Assembly: GCA_028692875.1 (NCBI GenBank)
Contig: JAQUWL010000001.1
Coordinates: forward strand, 1 to 64,000
Reading direction: 5' to 3'
DNA from: Sulfurospirillaceae bacterium
Lineage (GTDB): Bacteria > Campylobacterota > Campylobacteria > Campylobacterales > Sulfurospirillaceae
Length of the DNA stretch: 64,000 nt
In this document: piece by piece, positions 46,446 to 56,788 of the stretch
Numbering within the stretch: the stretch's first letter is position 1
Layout: each line of letters begins with the position of its first letter
Notes under the pieces: generated by a model
What the model saw: the letters and a program-made list of their open reading frames with translations, nothing else
Database searches by the model: none
Told to the model about the DNA's origin: nothing
Translations under genes and position numbers: made by a program

Positions 46446-46923
46446 AACTTACCCCTTTGTCTTTTAATAGTGTGTTTAAATGCTTTTCTGAAGCCTCTAT
46501 GCCCCCGCTTTTCTCTAAAGAGAGTAGTTGCTGATATAGTGGCTTAATAATTTCTAGTGCTTTGGGATTTGGTTTTCGTCTTACAGAGTAGTAGCCTACA
46601 ATGTTATTGTTGATGTCCAATGATGCAGTAATATTGGCATACACCCAATAAAATCCCCCATCAAAGCTCATGTTTTTAACGTAAGCAAAAATCTCTTCTT
46701 TGTTTTTGATTTTGTCCCACAATAGCTTGAATATAACTCTTGGCATATCTGGGTGTCTGATAATGTTGTGAGGTTGTCCCAACAAGTCCTTTTCTTTTGC
46801 TCCTGCGATTTTTATGAAAGGCTCATTGCAGTAAGTAATTTTGCCTTTCGTGTCAGTTTTGGAGACCAAAAAAGCATCTGCACTTACAATATATTCCTTT
46901 CCGTTTGGAATAAGTTTTTGCAC
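46411..46923 (-). CDS. CetB/Aer-like PAS protein for energy taxis
   Basis: 170 residues from the GTG at 46923, chosen because AAGGAG lies 6 nt before it (a TTG at 46929 would abut the ribosome site). A single PAS domain (about 10-125) with the Aer signature [14 protein letters not shown] and FYWVYANIT, which binds FAD in Aer and CetB. The tail is helical and may dock on the receptor. No membrane segment. Probably the redox sensor for the chemoreceptor encoded next. Confidence 0.82.
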   Translation of the reverse strand: MQKLIPNGKEYIVSADAFLVSKTDTKGKITYCNEPFIKIAGAKEKDLLGQPHNIIRHPDMPRVIFKLLWDKIKNKEEIFAYVKNMSFDGGFYWVYANITASLDINNNIVGYYSVRRKPNPKALEIIKPLYQQLLSLEKSGGIEASEKHLNTLLKDKGVSYDEFSNNLQRL

Positions 46924-47016
46924 GCCCAACTCCTTGCGTTATAATTTATTCTTAAGTGAGTTCATTCTAGCTCAAATAATTTTATAAATAGCTTTTGTGC
47001 ATTTAATCAAATAATG

Positions 47017-47022
47017 TATAAT
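47017..47022 (+). promoter_or_regulatory. -10 element of moaA
   Basis: TATAAT within ATGTATAATACAT, 27 nt before the ATG at 47049; AAGGGAG serves as ribosome site. Confidence 0.5.
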
Positions 47023-47048
47023 ACATTTTTTTGCATCAAGGGAGTTTT

Positions 47049-48017
47049 ATGTTAGTAGATGGTTTTGGAAGAAAGGTTAACTACCTCAGAATCTCAGTAA
47101 CTGAGAGATGTAATTTTAGATGTCAGTATTGTATGCCAGAAAAACCATTTTCATGGGTCCCAAAAGAAAATTTACTTAGCTTTGAAGACCTTTTTTTATT
47201 TGTCAAAGTGGCTATTGATGAGGGTATAGATAAGATTCGTATCACTGGCGGAGAGCCTCTTTTGCGTTATGATTTGGATAAGTTTATTGCCATGATTAAT
47301 AAACACAAGCCAGGGCTTGACCTTGCCTTGACAACAAATGGTTTTTTGATGAAAGAGTATGCCCAAAAGCTCTATGACGCAGGGCTTAAAAGAGCCAATA
47401 TTTCACTAGACAGCCTAAAAGATAGTGTTGCACAACAGATTGCTCAAAAAGATGTCCTAAAAAATGTCAAAGAGGGCATTGATGAGGCTTTACATGTAGG
47501 GTTAAAAATAAAAATCAATATGGTTCCGCTAAAAGGAATAAATGATGTTGAGGTGCTTGACGTTTTAGAATATGCCAAAGCAAAAGGTATTTCTATCCGT
47601 TTTATAGAGTACATGGAAAATAGGTTTGCAAAAGAGAAGCTTCAAGGATTGAGTGCAAAAGAGATAGAGAGTATAGTGGGTACAAAGTATTCATTTGAAG
47701 AGATTGGAAGAGAAGGCTCAAGCCCAGCACACATGTATAGATTTGAAGATGGATATAAATTTGGCATTATTGATCCTCATAATCACGACTTTTGTGAAGA
47801 TTGTAACCGCATACGTTTGACGGCAGAAGGCGTGTTAATACCTTGTTTGTATTTCGATGAGGCTATGAGCATCAAAGAGGCGGTTCAAAAAGGAGATATC
47901 TTAGAAGCGTCACTAATTCTTAAAGAAGTCTTAAAAAACAAACCTGAAAAAAATAAATGGTCTAATGACGATACAAATGAGACCTCAAATAGAGCTTTTT
48001 ATGAAACTGGTGGTTAA
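47049..48017 (+). CDS. moaA: GTP 3',8-cyclase, molybdenum cofactor synthesis
   Basis: 322 residues from the ATG at 47049 ([25 protein letters not shown]); a TTG further up is excluded by the AAGGGAG site between. Radical-SAM cluster C-x3-C-x2-C (CNFRCQYC), SAM motif [10 protein letters not shown], and the C-terminal second cluster [18 protein letters not shown]. The terminal Gly-Gly needed for catalysis is present (ETGG). First step of molybdopterin synthesis; moeA lies close by on the opposite strand. Confidence 0.96.
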   Translation: MLVDGFGRKVNYLRISVTERCNFRCQYCMPEKPFSWVPKENLLSFEDLFLFVKVAIDEGIDKIRITGGEPLLRYDLDKFIAMINKHKPGLDLALTTNGFLMKEYAQKLYDAGLKRANISLDSLKDSVAQQIAQKDVLKNVKEGIDEALHVGLKIKINMVPLKGINDVEVLDVLEYAKAKGISIRFIEYMENRFAKEKLQGLSAKEIESIVGTKYSFEEIGREGSSPAHMYRFEDGYKFGIIDPHNHDFCEDCNRIRLTAEGVLIPCLYFDEAMSIKEAVQKGDILEASLILKEVLKNKPEKNKWSNDDTNETSNRAFYETGG

Positions 48018-48112
48018 TTTTTTGAAAAATAACTAAAAACATAGTACAATATTTGACATTTTGATATCTTCAAGTCTTAAGTTTTTGTTTTTAAATTAAA
48101 AAGGTAAAGCGG

Positions 48113-48412
48113 ATGAGAAAAGTTGTTGTTTTGTGTTTTTTGTCAGTCTTGATGTTTGCCGAAGATGGTGCACAGCTATATGCAAAATGCAAAGGTTGCC
48201 ATGGGCTTGATGGTAAGCATATAGCGTATGAAAAAGGCAGTCCCATCGCTGGTAGAGACAAAGAGGAGTTAAAGCTAATTATGGTCGCTATTAGGGATGG
48301 AAATTATAAAAAAGATAGAGTAAATTTTGTAATGAGAAAAGTAGTTTCAAAATTGACCGAGCCCGAGATAGAAGCTCTTTCGGCTTATATTAACTTGCTA
48401 GGATCGAAGTAA
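48113..48412 (+). CDS. Small periplasmic cytochrome c (c553 type)
   Basis: 99 residues: signal peptide 1-16, haem motif C26-K-G-C29-H30 followed by GLDGKH, and a Met in FVMRKVVSKLTEPEIEALSAYI as likely sixth ligand. A soluble electron carrier. A -10-like TACAAT lies near 48047. The stop overlaps the convergent moeA by 15 nt. Confidence 0.85.
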   Translation: MRKVVVLCFLSVLMFAEDGAQLYAKCKGCHGLDGKHIAYEKGSPIAGRDKEELKLIMVAIRDGNYKKDRVNFVMRKVVSKLTEPEIEALSAYINLLGSK

Positions 48413-49567
48413 AAAAGGGTAAAAATCTACTTTTTGAGACTTTCTAACTCCTTTTTTCTGGTGCACCAAGATATATCCGTTGCATTTGCCTAGAACATTT
48501 AACATTCCAGCTTGAAAAGCAGGGGCACTTCTAAAGCAGATTCCATCAAAATATCCTGGAATAGCAGTTGTGCATGAAGCCTTACATGTAAAAGATTTTT
48601 TGTTTATTGTGCGTATAAAGTTCGTTCTTATGTTTAATGAATTTTTCAATCTATTAATTATGGGAATGCCAAGTATCTCAAATCCCAACATGCAAGAAAG
48701 TGGAAGCCCTGGAAGGCTTAATATGGGAATTTTATCAAGCATAGACAACGCAGTAGGTTTGGCGGGACAAATCTTTACTTTATGAAAAATCTTCACAAAA
48801 TCTTTTTTTTCTAACAATTTATTCATAACATCTTCACTGCTCATAGCACCACTTGTAATAACTAGGTCTGAAATTTTTGAAAGTCTTTTTAGTGTTTCAA
48901 AAATAGTGTTTTCATCTTCTTTGTTGACATTTATGCACTCAACAAAACAGTTCATTTCACTTATTCTAGCCCCTAGAGTTATTGCATTTGAGTTATAAAT
49001 AGAGTCTTGGGAGCCACTTTTTTCTACAGGGCATAATTGATCGCCGATGCTTAAAACAGATATTTTGGGTTTTGTGTAAGCTTTTAGTTTGTTTATTCCC
49101 TCGGCGGCACACGAAGTTGTTTTGTATGCACTAATAAACTCATTTTTTTTAAGAATAATTTCGCCTACTTTTATATCTTCTGCTTTATTCTTAATATTAA
49201 TGTTTTTTTCCAAAGGAGAAGTTATTTTTATTGTTTTATCGGGAAGTAGATAAACATCCTCTATTGGAATAACAGCATTTATTCCTTTTGAAATATAGTC
49301 TCCCGTTGAGACTTTTATTCCATGTCCTTTTGATATAATCTTTTCGACCGATGAAGATATTTTATATGTATTAATGGTGCCATGGTAGTTTATTGCATAT
49401 CCCTCCTTGAGGCTTATTGTGCAAGCAGGAAGAGGATATTTGGCGATAATATCTTGAGCACAAATTAAACCAGTAGCATCTTGCAGTCTTACTGATTGTG
49501 TTGTACTAACTGGTTTTATGTTTTCTAAAATAAGCTTTATAGCATCTTTATAAGAAACAAATGGCAT
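48398..49567 (-). CDS. moeA: Molybdopterin molybdenumtransferase, diverged
   Basis: 389 residues with MoeA domain order: N-terminal clamp (ISKGINAVIPIEDV), DIKVGEIILKKNEFI, the MoCF domain (VLSIGDQLCP, DLVITSGAMSSEDVMNKL, KICPAKPTALSML, LPGLPLSCMLGF) and a C-terminal beta domain. Several usual residues differ: the MDGYA loop reads LKEGYA, and LPGNPVS reads LPGLPLS. It inserts molybdate into adenylylated molybdopterin in the family; the changes make it a weaker or specialised member. It probably serves Mo/W enzymes of anaerobic respiration. Confidence 0.85.
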   Translation of the reverse strand: MPFVSYKDAIKLILENIKPVSTTQSVRLQDATGLICAQDIIAKYPLPACTISLKEGYAINYHGTINTYKISSSVEKIISKGHGIKVSTGDYISKGINAVIPIEDVYLLPDKTIKITSPLEKNINIKNKAEDIKVGEIILKKNEFISAYKTTSCAAEGINKLKAYTKPKISVLSIGDQLCPVEKSGSQDSIYNSNAITLGARISEMNCFVECINVNKEDENTIFETLKRLSKISDLVITSGAMSSEDVMNKLLEKKDFVKIFHKVKICPAKPTALSMLDKIPILSLPGLPLSCMLGFEILGIPIINRLKNSLNIRTNFIRTINKKSFTCKASCTTAIPGYFDGICFRSAPAFQAGMLNVLGKCNGYILVHQKKGVRKSQKVDFYPFLLRS

Positions 49568-49673
49568 CTATCTCCTTTATTTGATAAATTATACGTCAAA
49601 TCGTTTTAAGAAGTCGAATAAAAGATTGGAAATGTTACAATTTTGGTTAAGAATAGGCATTAGGAGGCATTTT

Positions 49674-50087
49674 ATGAATGAGATGATATCGTTGTCTATA
49701 AAGCTACACCTAGTTTTCATAGGGGTAGTATTCACTTTGGTGCTTATAAATATCTATTTGCTCAGGAGTAACAGTAAATTTGTAAGAGTTTCTAAGAAGA
49801 TTGAGTTGATAGCACCGCAATATTATCTCTTGCTTTTTGCTATATTTTTTACAGGCATTTTGGTTTTGAGCGTAAGACATTTTGCTTTAAGTCCTTCAGT
49901 TTTAGCGATGATTTTATCATGGCTGGTAATGATATTTTTAGGAATAAAAGGGCATAGAATTTATAAAAAAATACACATAAAAGATATTCAATCCCAAGAA
50001 AAATTTAAAAAATTTGCCTTAAAAAAATATGGCATAGATGTGTTTTTACTTGTTTTTGTCACAATATTTAGCTATATGGCGGGATAA
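49674..50087 (+). CDS. Four-helix membrane protein of unknown function
   Basis: 137 residues from the ATG at 49674, which has TAGGAGG in front; earlier in-frame starts lack one. Four membrane helices (LHLVFIGVVFTLVLINIYLL, YYLLLFAIFFTGILVL, VLAMILSWLVMIFLGIKG, VFLLVFVTIFSYMAG) with a basic cytoplasmic loop. It directly abuts rsmE. Family not recognised; similar small membrane genes are common in Campylobacterota. Confidence 0.72.
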   Translation: MNEMISLSIKLHLVFIGVVFTLVLINIYLLRSNSKFVRVSKKIELIAPQYYLLLFAIFFTGILVLSVRHFALSPSVLAMILSWLVMIFLGIKGHRIYKKIHIKDIQSQEKFKKFALKKYGIDVFLLVFVTIFSYMAG

Positions 50088-50756
50088 ATGCAGTTTGTTT
50101 ATCATGAAAAAGCTGGCGAAAAGTCTTTAGTTGTAGATGCAAGTGAGTATGCCCATATATTAAAAGTTCGTAGAACTAAAATAGGCGATATCTTGTCGTG
50201 GAGAAATCTTAGGAACGACACCATTCATGACTATAAAGCGGTTGAGATAAACAAAAAAAATGCAACATGGGAGCTTGTTGGCTCAAAAGAACTTAGTACA
50301 TGTGCAGATAAAAAATTTGTTTTGGGCTGGTGCGTAGTTGAGCCAAAAATTATCGAAAAAACATTGCCGATGTTTAATGAGATGGGGTTAAGCAAAATTG
50401 TTTTTGTTTATGCTGATTTTTCTCAAAAACAGTTTAAAATTGATCTTGAGCGAGCAAGAAGAATTTTGATTAATTCTTCACAGCAGTGTGGCAGAAGCGA
50501 TTTGTTGGAGATAGAAATTTTAGAAAGCGTGGAGGCGTATCTTAAAAAATATCCCAAAAGTGCTGTGCTAAATTTTTCAGATAATAAAATCTCACAATCC
50601 TTACATGTAGAGTCTTTGCTGGTAGGACCTGAGGGCGGATTTAGTAAAAAAGAGCTGCAGATAATGCGTCAAAAAGAGGTTTTTGGTTTGGATTGTCCGC
50701 TTATTTTAAGGAGCGAAACTGCTGCTATTGCTATTTGTGCAAAAGTGTTGCTATAA
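50088..50756 (+). CDS. rsmE: 16S rRNA m3U1498 methyltransferase
   Basis: 222 residues. SPOUT-family C-terminus with LLVGPEGGFSKKE and LRSETAAI, which form the SAM knot, and an N-terminal PUA-like domain (YAHILKVRRTKIGD). Methylates U1498 of 16S rRNA. Starts one base after the upstream stop, so translation is coupled. Confidence 0.92.
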   Translation: MQFVYHEKAGEKSLVVDASEYAHILKVRRTKIGDILSWRNLRNDTIHDYKAVEINKKNATWELVGSKELSTCADKKFVLGWCVVEPKIIEKTLPMFNEMGLSKIVFVYADFSQKQFKIDLERARRILINSSQQCGRSDLLEIEILESVEAYLKKYPKSAVLNFSDNKISQSLHVESLLVGPEGGFSKKELQIMRQKEVFGLDCPLILRSETAAIAICAKVLL

Positions 50757-50777
50757 CGTCTCTGGGTTAAGCACCTT

Positions 50778-51233
50778 TCATTGTATTTCAATAGCAACTT
50801 TTGTTTTTTCAAGCTTAACTTTTTTGTCGATATCGATGCGCCAAATATAGACAAACTTTCGACCCTCGTATATCAAATTGCCACTAAATGCGGTAGAGCC
50901 TACCTTGAAACGCACGTTTTCAACTAAAAATTGTTGCTCTCCAGCATACTTTCCAACAGGTGCATAAAACATACCGAAAAAAAGTATCAAAACAGCAAGA
51001 TATACTTTGGCAAAAAATTTATTAAAAGGCACATACAAGATACCATACCCAACAATCAAAGCCAATAAAAAGAAGATAAGATAGTTCTGGTTATCCACAA
51101 ACAGAGTGTTAAAGTACTCATCCACTCCATAAGCGTCAAAGTAGTTTAGCTTCAAGCCCATAAAATACAAAAAATCCATCACTAAAACCAAAACAAAACC
51201 TATAAACAGGCTATTAAAAAACTTATTTATCAT
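50778..51233 (-). CDS. Membrane protein of unknown function (DUF2177-like length and topology)
   Basis: 151 residues with three membrane helices (SLFIGFVLVLVMDFLYFMGL, YLIFFLLALIVGYGILYVPF, VYLAVLILFFGMFYAPVG) and a C-terminal periplasmic or cytoplasmic beta domain (NVRFKVGSTAFSGNLIYEGRKFVYIWRIDID). Last gene of the fabZ-carB run, overlapping the preceding gene by 4 nt. Function unknown; the comparison in the title is topology only. Confidence 0.65.
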   Translation of the reverse strand: MINKFFNSLFIGFVLVLVMDFLYFMGLKLNYFDAYGVDEYFNTLFVDNQNYLIFFLLALIVGYGILYVPFNKFFAKVYLAVLILFFGMFYAPVGKYAGEQQFLVENVRFKVGSTAFSGNLIYEGRKFVYIWRIDIDKKVKLEKTKVAIEIQ

Positions 51234-51670
51234 CTAAGCCTCCTTATTTTTTGTCGCCCTATCCTATAAATAGCAGATGGGCAATCCTCAAAAAATCCGC
51301 CACATGTTTCGACTATTATATCCGCTTTTTCACGAGCAAATGCTTCATTAAAATTTTTTCCACTTGCATTTGCCGAGGTTGAATAACTCCATGTTAGTTT
51401 TTTCAAAAAATCCAAATGTGACCTCTGCTTCACTACGCGAACAGCTAGATTGCAAGGAAAGACATAGGTTGTTTTTTCGGCTCTTCGCACTGCTTTGGAA
51501 AAATTTTTAGGAATTCTGGCAAATTTTTTGAGTGTTTCAATAGAATCCACACTTATAAGAAAAGGTTTTGTTTGAGGTCTGTTTTTGGTGCTAGCAAGAG
51601 CATCTGCACTTTGAGAGAGAAATCCGACCGTTGTCTCTGTTTGAACAAGATAGACTTTGGTCGGATTCAT
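51230..51670 (-). CDS. Short YrdC/Sua5-family protein
   Basis: 146 residues, shorter than the 190-210 of usual TsaC. Substrate-site elements seen: KNRPQTKPFLI (the KxRxxxKP loop) and YSTSANASGK (the SxxNxSGxxN loop). It would make threonylcarbamoyl-AMP for t6A37 in tRNA, or be one of the shorter YrdC-like proteins of this lineage. Cotranscribed with carB upstream (4 nt gap). Confidence 0.75.
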   Translation of the reverse strand: MNPTKVYLVQTETTVGFLSQSADALASTKNRPQTKPFLISVDSIETLKKFARIPKNFSKAVRRAEKTTYVFPCNLAVRVVKQRSHLDFLKKLTWSYSTSANASGKNFNEAFAREKADIIVETCGGFFEDCPSAIYRIGRQKIRRLR

Positions 51671-51674
51671 CGTT

Positions 51675-54600
51675 TTAATTTTTTAGATAATCTTGAAGTG
51701 CTTTTGGCTCAATAGCACTATCATCTTGAACATATTCTATCGACTCGGCTGCGGCAGCTGCGGCTGATATGGTTGTAAAATACGGTATCTTAAATCTAAG
51801 CACGGATTGACGAATTTTCTTTGCATCATCTTTGCTTGATTTGTTGTCACTTGTGTTTATAACTAGCGACACTTCGCCGTTTTTCAGTTTATCCTCGATA
51901 TTTGGTCGCCCCTCGCTTATCTTATAGACAAACTCTGCATTGACACCTGCATCTTTAAGTGCTTTGTGAGTACCACCAGTTGCCAACACCTTAAAGCCAA
52001 GTTTTTCAAACTTTGCACCAATGCTTTTTGCAAAACTCTTGTCAATATCGGTCAAAGATATAAATACCGTTCCGCTTTTTGGCAATACGTTTTGAGAGGC
52101 GATTTGACTCTTAGCAAAAGAGACTGCGAAGGAGCTACTGATGCCCATAACTTCGCCTGTTGACTTCATTTCGGGCCCTAAGATGAGGTCGGCACCTTGC
52201 AATTTATTGAACGGAAATACCGCCTCTTTAACAGCGACATGGTTCATCTTCTTTGGCTTTAAGATGCCATTTCCTTCACGCACAACATCAAACTTATCAT
52301 AAAAACTTAGAGCCTCTCTCAAGTTTCCTTGATACATAACACGTGTTGCAACTTTTGCCATCGGGATACCCGTAGCTTTGCTGACAAATGGAACGGTTCT
52401 ACTCGCCCTTGGATTTACCTCTATCATATAAACATCATCTTGATAGATAGCGTACTGGATATTCATCAGACCAACTACGCCTAAGTTTAGTGCGATTTGT
52501 TTGGTTTGTGTCTCTATTTTTGAAAGAAGAGCATCGCTTAAAGAGACTGAAGGAAGTGAACAAGCACTATCGCCACTGTGTATACCAGCTTCTTCGATAT
52601 GTTGCATAATACCACCGATATAAACCTCTTTGCCATCACATATAGCATCAACATCCACCTCGATAGCACGATCCAAAAATTGGTCTAACAAGACTGGAGA
52701 ATTATGACTAACACTAACAGCTTCTTCCATATAAGTTCTAAGCTCACTCTCGTTGTAAACGATACGCATAGCACGCCCGCCAAGGACGTAACTAGGGCGT
52801 ACCAAAACAGGATAGCTTATCTCTTTTGCTTTTTCAATAGCTTCATTTTCACTAACAGCGGTTGCGTTATTTGGCTGTTTTATGTTATTTTCTGTTATAA
52901 ATTTTGAAAACTTTTCTCTATCTTCTGCCATATCGATTACACGAGCGGTTGTGCCGATGATTTTCGCTCCGATAACGGTAAGTTTTTTTGCCAATTTAAG
53001 AGGTGTTTGTCCTCCAAAATGGACAATAATGCCATTTGGCTTCTCTTTCTCGACCACGCTTCTTACATGTTCAAAATCAATCGGCTCAAAATACAAAATA
53101 TCACTCGTATCATAATCAGTCGATACTGTTTCTGGGTTACAGTTGTACATAATAGTCTCAATTCCCATATCGCTTAAGGCATACGCCGCATGTACACAAC
53201 AGTAGTCAAATTCGATACCTTGACCAATACGATTTGGTCCGCCACCGATAATCATAACTTTCTTTTTATCACTTTGTGGCAAAGCAGAAAGAGGAAGTTT
53301 TGTTACATTTGTAGTTGAGTATAAATATGGAGTTAAAGCTTTAAACTCAGCAGCACATGTATCCACTTCGTTGTATTCAAAGTCGATGCCCATCTTATTT
53401 CGTGCAAAATAGATATCGTTTTGTGTTAGCTCTAGGTTGTCCTCTTTATTGATAAGCTTTGCTATCATCTTGTCTGAAAAACCGTAATTTTTAGCCTTTC
53501 TTAAAAGCTCTTCATCATTTAAAATAAACATATCAATAGAGGCTTCAAAGTCAACAATCTCTTTTATTTGCTGTAAAAACCATGGGTCAATTTTACTAAG
53601 TGCAAACATATCGTCTACACTATAGCCACGCCTGAAAGCCTCAGCAACATACAGTACTCTATCGCAATTTGGACGCCTAATCTCTTTTTTTAGTTTATCC
53701 TCATCTACTTTTTTACGCTCAAACCCACTAAGTCCAGTCTCAAGAGAACAAAGTGCTTTTTGGAATGACTCTTTAAACGTTCGACCTATCGCCATAACCT
53801 CGCCAACACTTTTCATAGAGGTTGTGAGAGTGGAATCTGCCATAGGAAATTTTTCAAATGTAAATCGAGGAATTTTTGTAACAATATAATCAATTACAGG
53901 CTCAAAACTTGCCGCCGTTGCTGTAATGTCATTTTTAATCTCATCAAGCGTAAAGCCAACCGCCAAAAGCGTTGCAACTTTAGCAATAGGATATCCTGTG
54001 GCTTTTGAAGCAAGAGCAGAACTTCTACTAACACGGGGGTTCATCTCGATAACAGTCATTCTTCCTGTTTTTGGACATACAGAAAACTGAACATTGCTTC
54101 CTCCTGTATCAACGCCGATTTCACGCAAGATTGCAAAGGAGGCATTTCGCATCTTTTGGTACTCTTTATCGGTCAAGGTTAAAGCAGGAGCGATAGTGAT
54201 GCTATCTCCAGTATGAACGCCCATCGGATCAAAGTTTTCTATAGAACAAACGATGATACAGTTATCCGCATTATCTCGGATAACCTCCATCTCGTACTCT
54301 TTCCAGCCTAAAAGTGACTCTTCTATCAAAATCTCGTTTATCGGACTGATCTCCAACCCGCTTGTAGCAAGCTCTTTAAACTCGTCAATATTGTAAGCTA
54401 CTCCGCTTCCGCCACCAGCCAAAGTATAAGATGCTCTGATAATCAAAGGAAAGCCTATCTCTTCAGCAGCACTCATAGCCTCTTTTATATTGTAAGCGTA
54501 TCTACTTATGGGTAAATCTAGACCTATTTTTATCATAGCCTCTTTAAAAGCTTGTCTATCTTCGCCCTTTTTTATAGCTTCTGGATTTGCACCCAAAAAT

Positions 54601-54935
54601 TTTACGTCTTTTAGCATACCTTTTTCATGCATTTTCATAGCAACATTAAGTGCTGTTTGTCCGCCCATTGTAGGCAAAACTGCATCTACATTTTCTTTTT
54701 TTATAATGCGATAAATAACATCTTCTGTAATAGGTTCAATATACGTTCTATCCGCAAACTCTGGGTCAGTCATAATCGTAGCTGGATTTGAGTTGACCAA
54801 CACAACTCTATATCCAAGCTCTTTAAGTGTTTTTGCTGCTTGTGTTCCTGAGTAGTCAAACTCACACGCCTGCCCGATAATAATCGGACCTGATCCTATT
54901 AGTAGTATCGTTTTTATATCTTGACGTTTTGGCAT
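51675..54935 (-). CDS. carB: Carbamoyl-phosphate synthase, large subunit
   Basis: 1086 residues: two tandem ATP-grasp halves, each with its own motifs ([22 protein letters not shown] and [22 protein letters not shown]), an oligomerisation domain between, and a C-terminal allosteric MGS-like domain ([16 protein letters not shown]). Makes carbamoyl-phosphate for pyrimidines and arginine. The small subunit carA is not in the window. Confidence 0.98.
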   Translation of the reverse strand: MPKRQDIKTILLIGSGPIIIGQACEFDYSGTQAAKTLKELGYRVVLVNSNPATIMTDPEFADRTYIEPITEDVIYRIIKKENVDAVLPTMGGQTALNVAMKMHEKGMLKDVKFLGANPEAIKKGEDRQAFKEAMIKIGLDLPISRYAYNIKEAMSAAEEIGFPLIIRASYTLAGGGSGVAYNIDEFKELATSGLEISPINEILIEESLLGWKEYEMEVIRDNADNCIIVCSIENFDPMGVHTGDSITIAPALTLTDKEYQKMRNASFAILREIGVDTGGSNVQFSVCPKTGRMTVIEMNPRVSRSSALASKATGYPIAKVATLLAVGFTLDEIKNDITATAASFEPVIDYIVTKIPRFTFEKFPMADSTLTTSMKSVGEVMAIGRTFKESFQKALCSLETGLSGFERKKVDEDKLKKEIRRPNCDRVLYVAEAFRRGYSVDDMFALSKIDPWFLQQIKEIVDFEASIDMFILNDEELLRKAKNYGFSDKMIAKLINKEDNLELTQNDIYFARNKMGIDFEYNEVDTCAAEFKALTPYLYSTTNVTKLPLSALPQSDKKKVMIIGGGPNRIGQGIEFDYCCVHAAYALSDMGIETIMYNCNPETVSTDYDTSDILYFEPIDFEHVRSVVEKEKPNGIIVHFGGQTPLKLAKKLTVIGAKIIGTTARVIDMAEDREKFSKFITENNIKQPNNATAVSENEAIEKAKEISYPVLVRPSYVLGGRAMRIVYNESELRTYMEEAVSVSHNSPVLLDQFLDRAIEVDVDAICDGKEVYIGGIMQHIEEAGIHSGDSACSLPSVSLSDALLSKIETQTKQIALNLGVVGLMNIQYAIYQDDVYMIEVNPRASRTVPFVSKATGIPMAKVATRVMYQGNLREALSFYDKFDVVREGNGILKPKKMNHVAVKEAVFPFNKLQGADLILGPEMKSTGEVMGISSSFAVSFAKSQIASQNVLPKSGTVFISLTDIDKSFAKSIGAKFEKLGFKVLATGGTHKALKDAGVNAEFVYKISEGRPNIEDKLKNGEVSLVINTSDNKSSKDDAKKIRQSVLRFKIPYFTTISAAAAAAESIEYVQDDSAIEPKALQDYLKN

Positions 54936-54999
54936 CTCTTTCCTTTTGTCTGCTTCTAAATGTTAACTAAAACTCTTCAATAAAAGCTTTGGTTAACCG

Positions 55000-55749
55000 T
55001 TAGTTTTTAGTGATAACATGTACATATGCTGGTGTACTTACCTTAACATGTGGCTTAATAACAGCTGTTTTTGCTGTACCATCCTCGGCAATTGACTCAA
55101 TAACACCGACTCTAACACCATCAAAAAATATATTATCAAGTCCGCTTGTAAAAACCTCGTCGCCCTCTTTCGGATTTGTCCAAATTGGAATATATTTAAC
55201 AAGCACCTCTTTTTTATTGCCAAAAGCAATGCCTGGAATCCTATCTTTTCCAATATAAACAGAATATATACACTTAGGGTCTCTAAGTAAGAGTGCCAAA
55301 GGATTACCATCGCTTTGCACCACTATGCCCGCAGCATTTCCTTGATGTAAAAGACCATAGATTTTACTCGCATTAAAATCTTTAAAATCCACCCAAATCC
55401 TATCATAGTTATCCAAATTCGCATAAGATATAGCCCTAACCAGCTCTACGTCAGGGGCATATTTGGAGACATTGTTTTCTCTCAAAAGTTCATTTAGTTT
55501 TCCAGCAAAAGCGATAGACAAAAGAGCCGATTTTTGAATTTTTTGGTTCTCTGCCCTAAGTTTTAATATCTCTTCTTGTTGAGCAAAATGCTCGTTTATT
55601 TTATTGCTAAAAGCTTCTTTGATGTTAAAGAAATAGGTCAAAACATTCGTATTAACAGAAGTAATGACTCCTCTTGCGTTACCTCCAAATTTGTATGAAA
55701 CAATTACAAATATAGCAATTAACGCAAAAATTTTTAGTCTATTACTCAT
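55000..55749 (-). CDS. mreC: Rod shape-determining protein MreC
   Basis: 249 residues from the ATG at 55749 ([14 protein letters not shown]), which overlaps mreB by 8 nt; a longer start would add an unlikely cytoplasmic tail. One membrane helix, a coiled coil ([18 protein letters not shown]) and the periplasmic beta domain with [18 protein letters not shown], the MreC core. It couples MreB to the elongasome peptidoglycan synthases. Confidence 0.92.
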   Translation of the reverse strand: MSNRLKIFALIAIFVIVSYKFGGNARGVITSVNTNVLTYFFNIKEAFSNKINEHFAQQEEILKLRAENQKIQKSALLSIAFAGKLNELLRENNVSKYAPDVELVRAISYANLDNYDRIWVDFKDFNASKIYGLLHQGNAAGIVVQSDGNPLALLLRDPKCIYSVYIGKDRIPGIAFGNKKEVLVKYIPIWTNPKEGDEVFTSGLDNIFFDGVRVGVIESIAEDGTAKTAVIKPHVKVSTPAYVHVITKN

Positions 55750-56776
55750 TCGCCAACTGTTGTAACAACTGAATCTCATCAAGCACCTTGCCAGTTCCTT
55801 TAGCAACCGCTAGCAAAGGCTCATCAGCAACGAAAACAGGAAGTTTGACAATATCACTTAAGTACTTATCCAATCCTCGTATCAAAGCACCACCACCTGT
55901 TAGCACAACACCGTTTTCCACGATATCTCCTGCCAAATCTGGAGGCATAACTTCTAAAACATCCTTAAGTGCATCGGCAATCTCTTTAAGTGGCTCCTTC
56001 ATTGCATCTCTTACATCTTCGCTGGTTAGCTCTATTCTGCTAAGCAAACCACTCACTTGATCTCGTCCTTTAACCATCATAGATATAGGCTCTTCCATTG
56101 AAACCGCGGTTCCTATTTCGACCTTTATCTCCTCTCCTGTTCTCTCGCCAATTAGAAGATTGTATTTGCGTTTTACATAGTCTACAATTGCTAAATCAAT
56201 TTTGTCGCCAGCGGTACGTATGGATTTGCTGATAACCAATCCACCTAGGGAAACGACTCCGATTTCAGTTGTTCCACCGCCTATATCAACAACAAGACTT
56301 CCTTTTGGTTCACGAACTGGAAGACCCGCCCCAATCGCTGCTGCCATAGGCTCTTCAATCAAAAAAACCTCTCTAGCCCCTGCACTCATGGCCGATTCTC
56401 GTACGGCTTTTCGCTCTACTTGTGTTAAGCCATACGGAACGCAGATAATAATTCTAGGGCGTAAAAAGCTTTTTCTGCGATGTGCTTTTTCAATAAAATA
56501 ACGAATCATTTTTTCAGTAATATCAAAGTCCGCAATAACACCATCTCGCATTGGGCGAATAGCCTCAATATCTCCAGGTGTTTTTCCAACCATGTTTTTT
56601 GCCTCTTGTCCTACGGCTAGTATTTTTTGTTTGCCGTACTTATCTCTTTGAACCGCTACTACTGAAGGCTCATTTATTATGATACCCTTACCCTTAACCA
56701 GCACTAAAGTATTTGCTGTTCCTAGGTCAATACTCATATCGCTTGAGAAAAAACCTATCAATTGATCTAAAATCAT
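55742..56776 (-). CDS. mreB: Rod shape-determining actin homologue MreB
   Basis: 344 residues. Phosphate-1 [11 protein letters not shown], connect and phosphate-2 [19 protein letters not shown], adenosine motif [16 protein letters not shown]. Forms membrane-bound filaments that steer cell-wall elongation and indicate a rod or curved rod cell. Encoded between clpX and mreC as in Campylobacter. Confidence 0.98.
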   Translation of the reverse strand: MILDQLIGFFSSDMSIDLGTANTLVLVKGKGIIINEPSVVAVQRDKYGKQKILAVGQEAKNMVGKTPGDIEAIRPMRDGVIADFDITEKMIRYFIEKAHRRKSFLRPRIIICVPYGLTQVERKAVRESAMSAGAREVFLIEEPMAAAIGAGLPVREPKGSLVVDIGGGTTEIGVVSLGGLVISKSIRTAGDKIDLAIVDYVKRKYNLLIGERTGEEIKVEIGTAVSMEEPISMMVKGRDQVSGLLSRIELTSEDVRDAMKEPLKEIADALKDVLEVMPPDLAGDIVENGVVLTGGGALIRGLDKYLSDIVKLPVFVADEPLLAVAKGTGKVLDEIQLLQQLANE

Positions 56777-56788
56777 TCTTTTTGCCCT

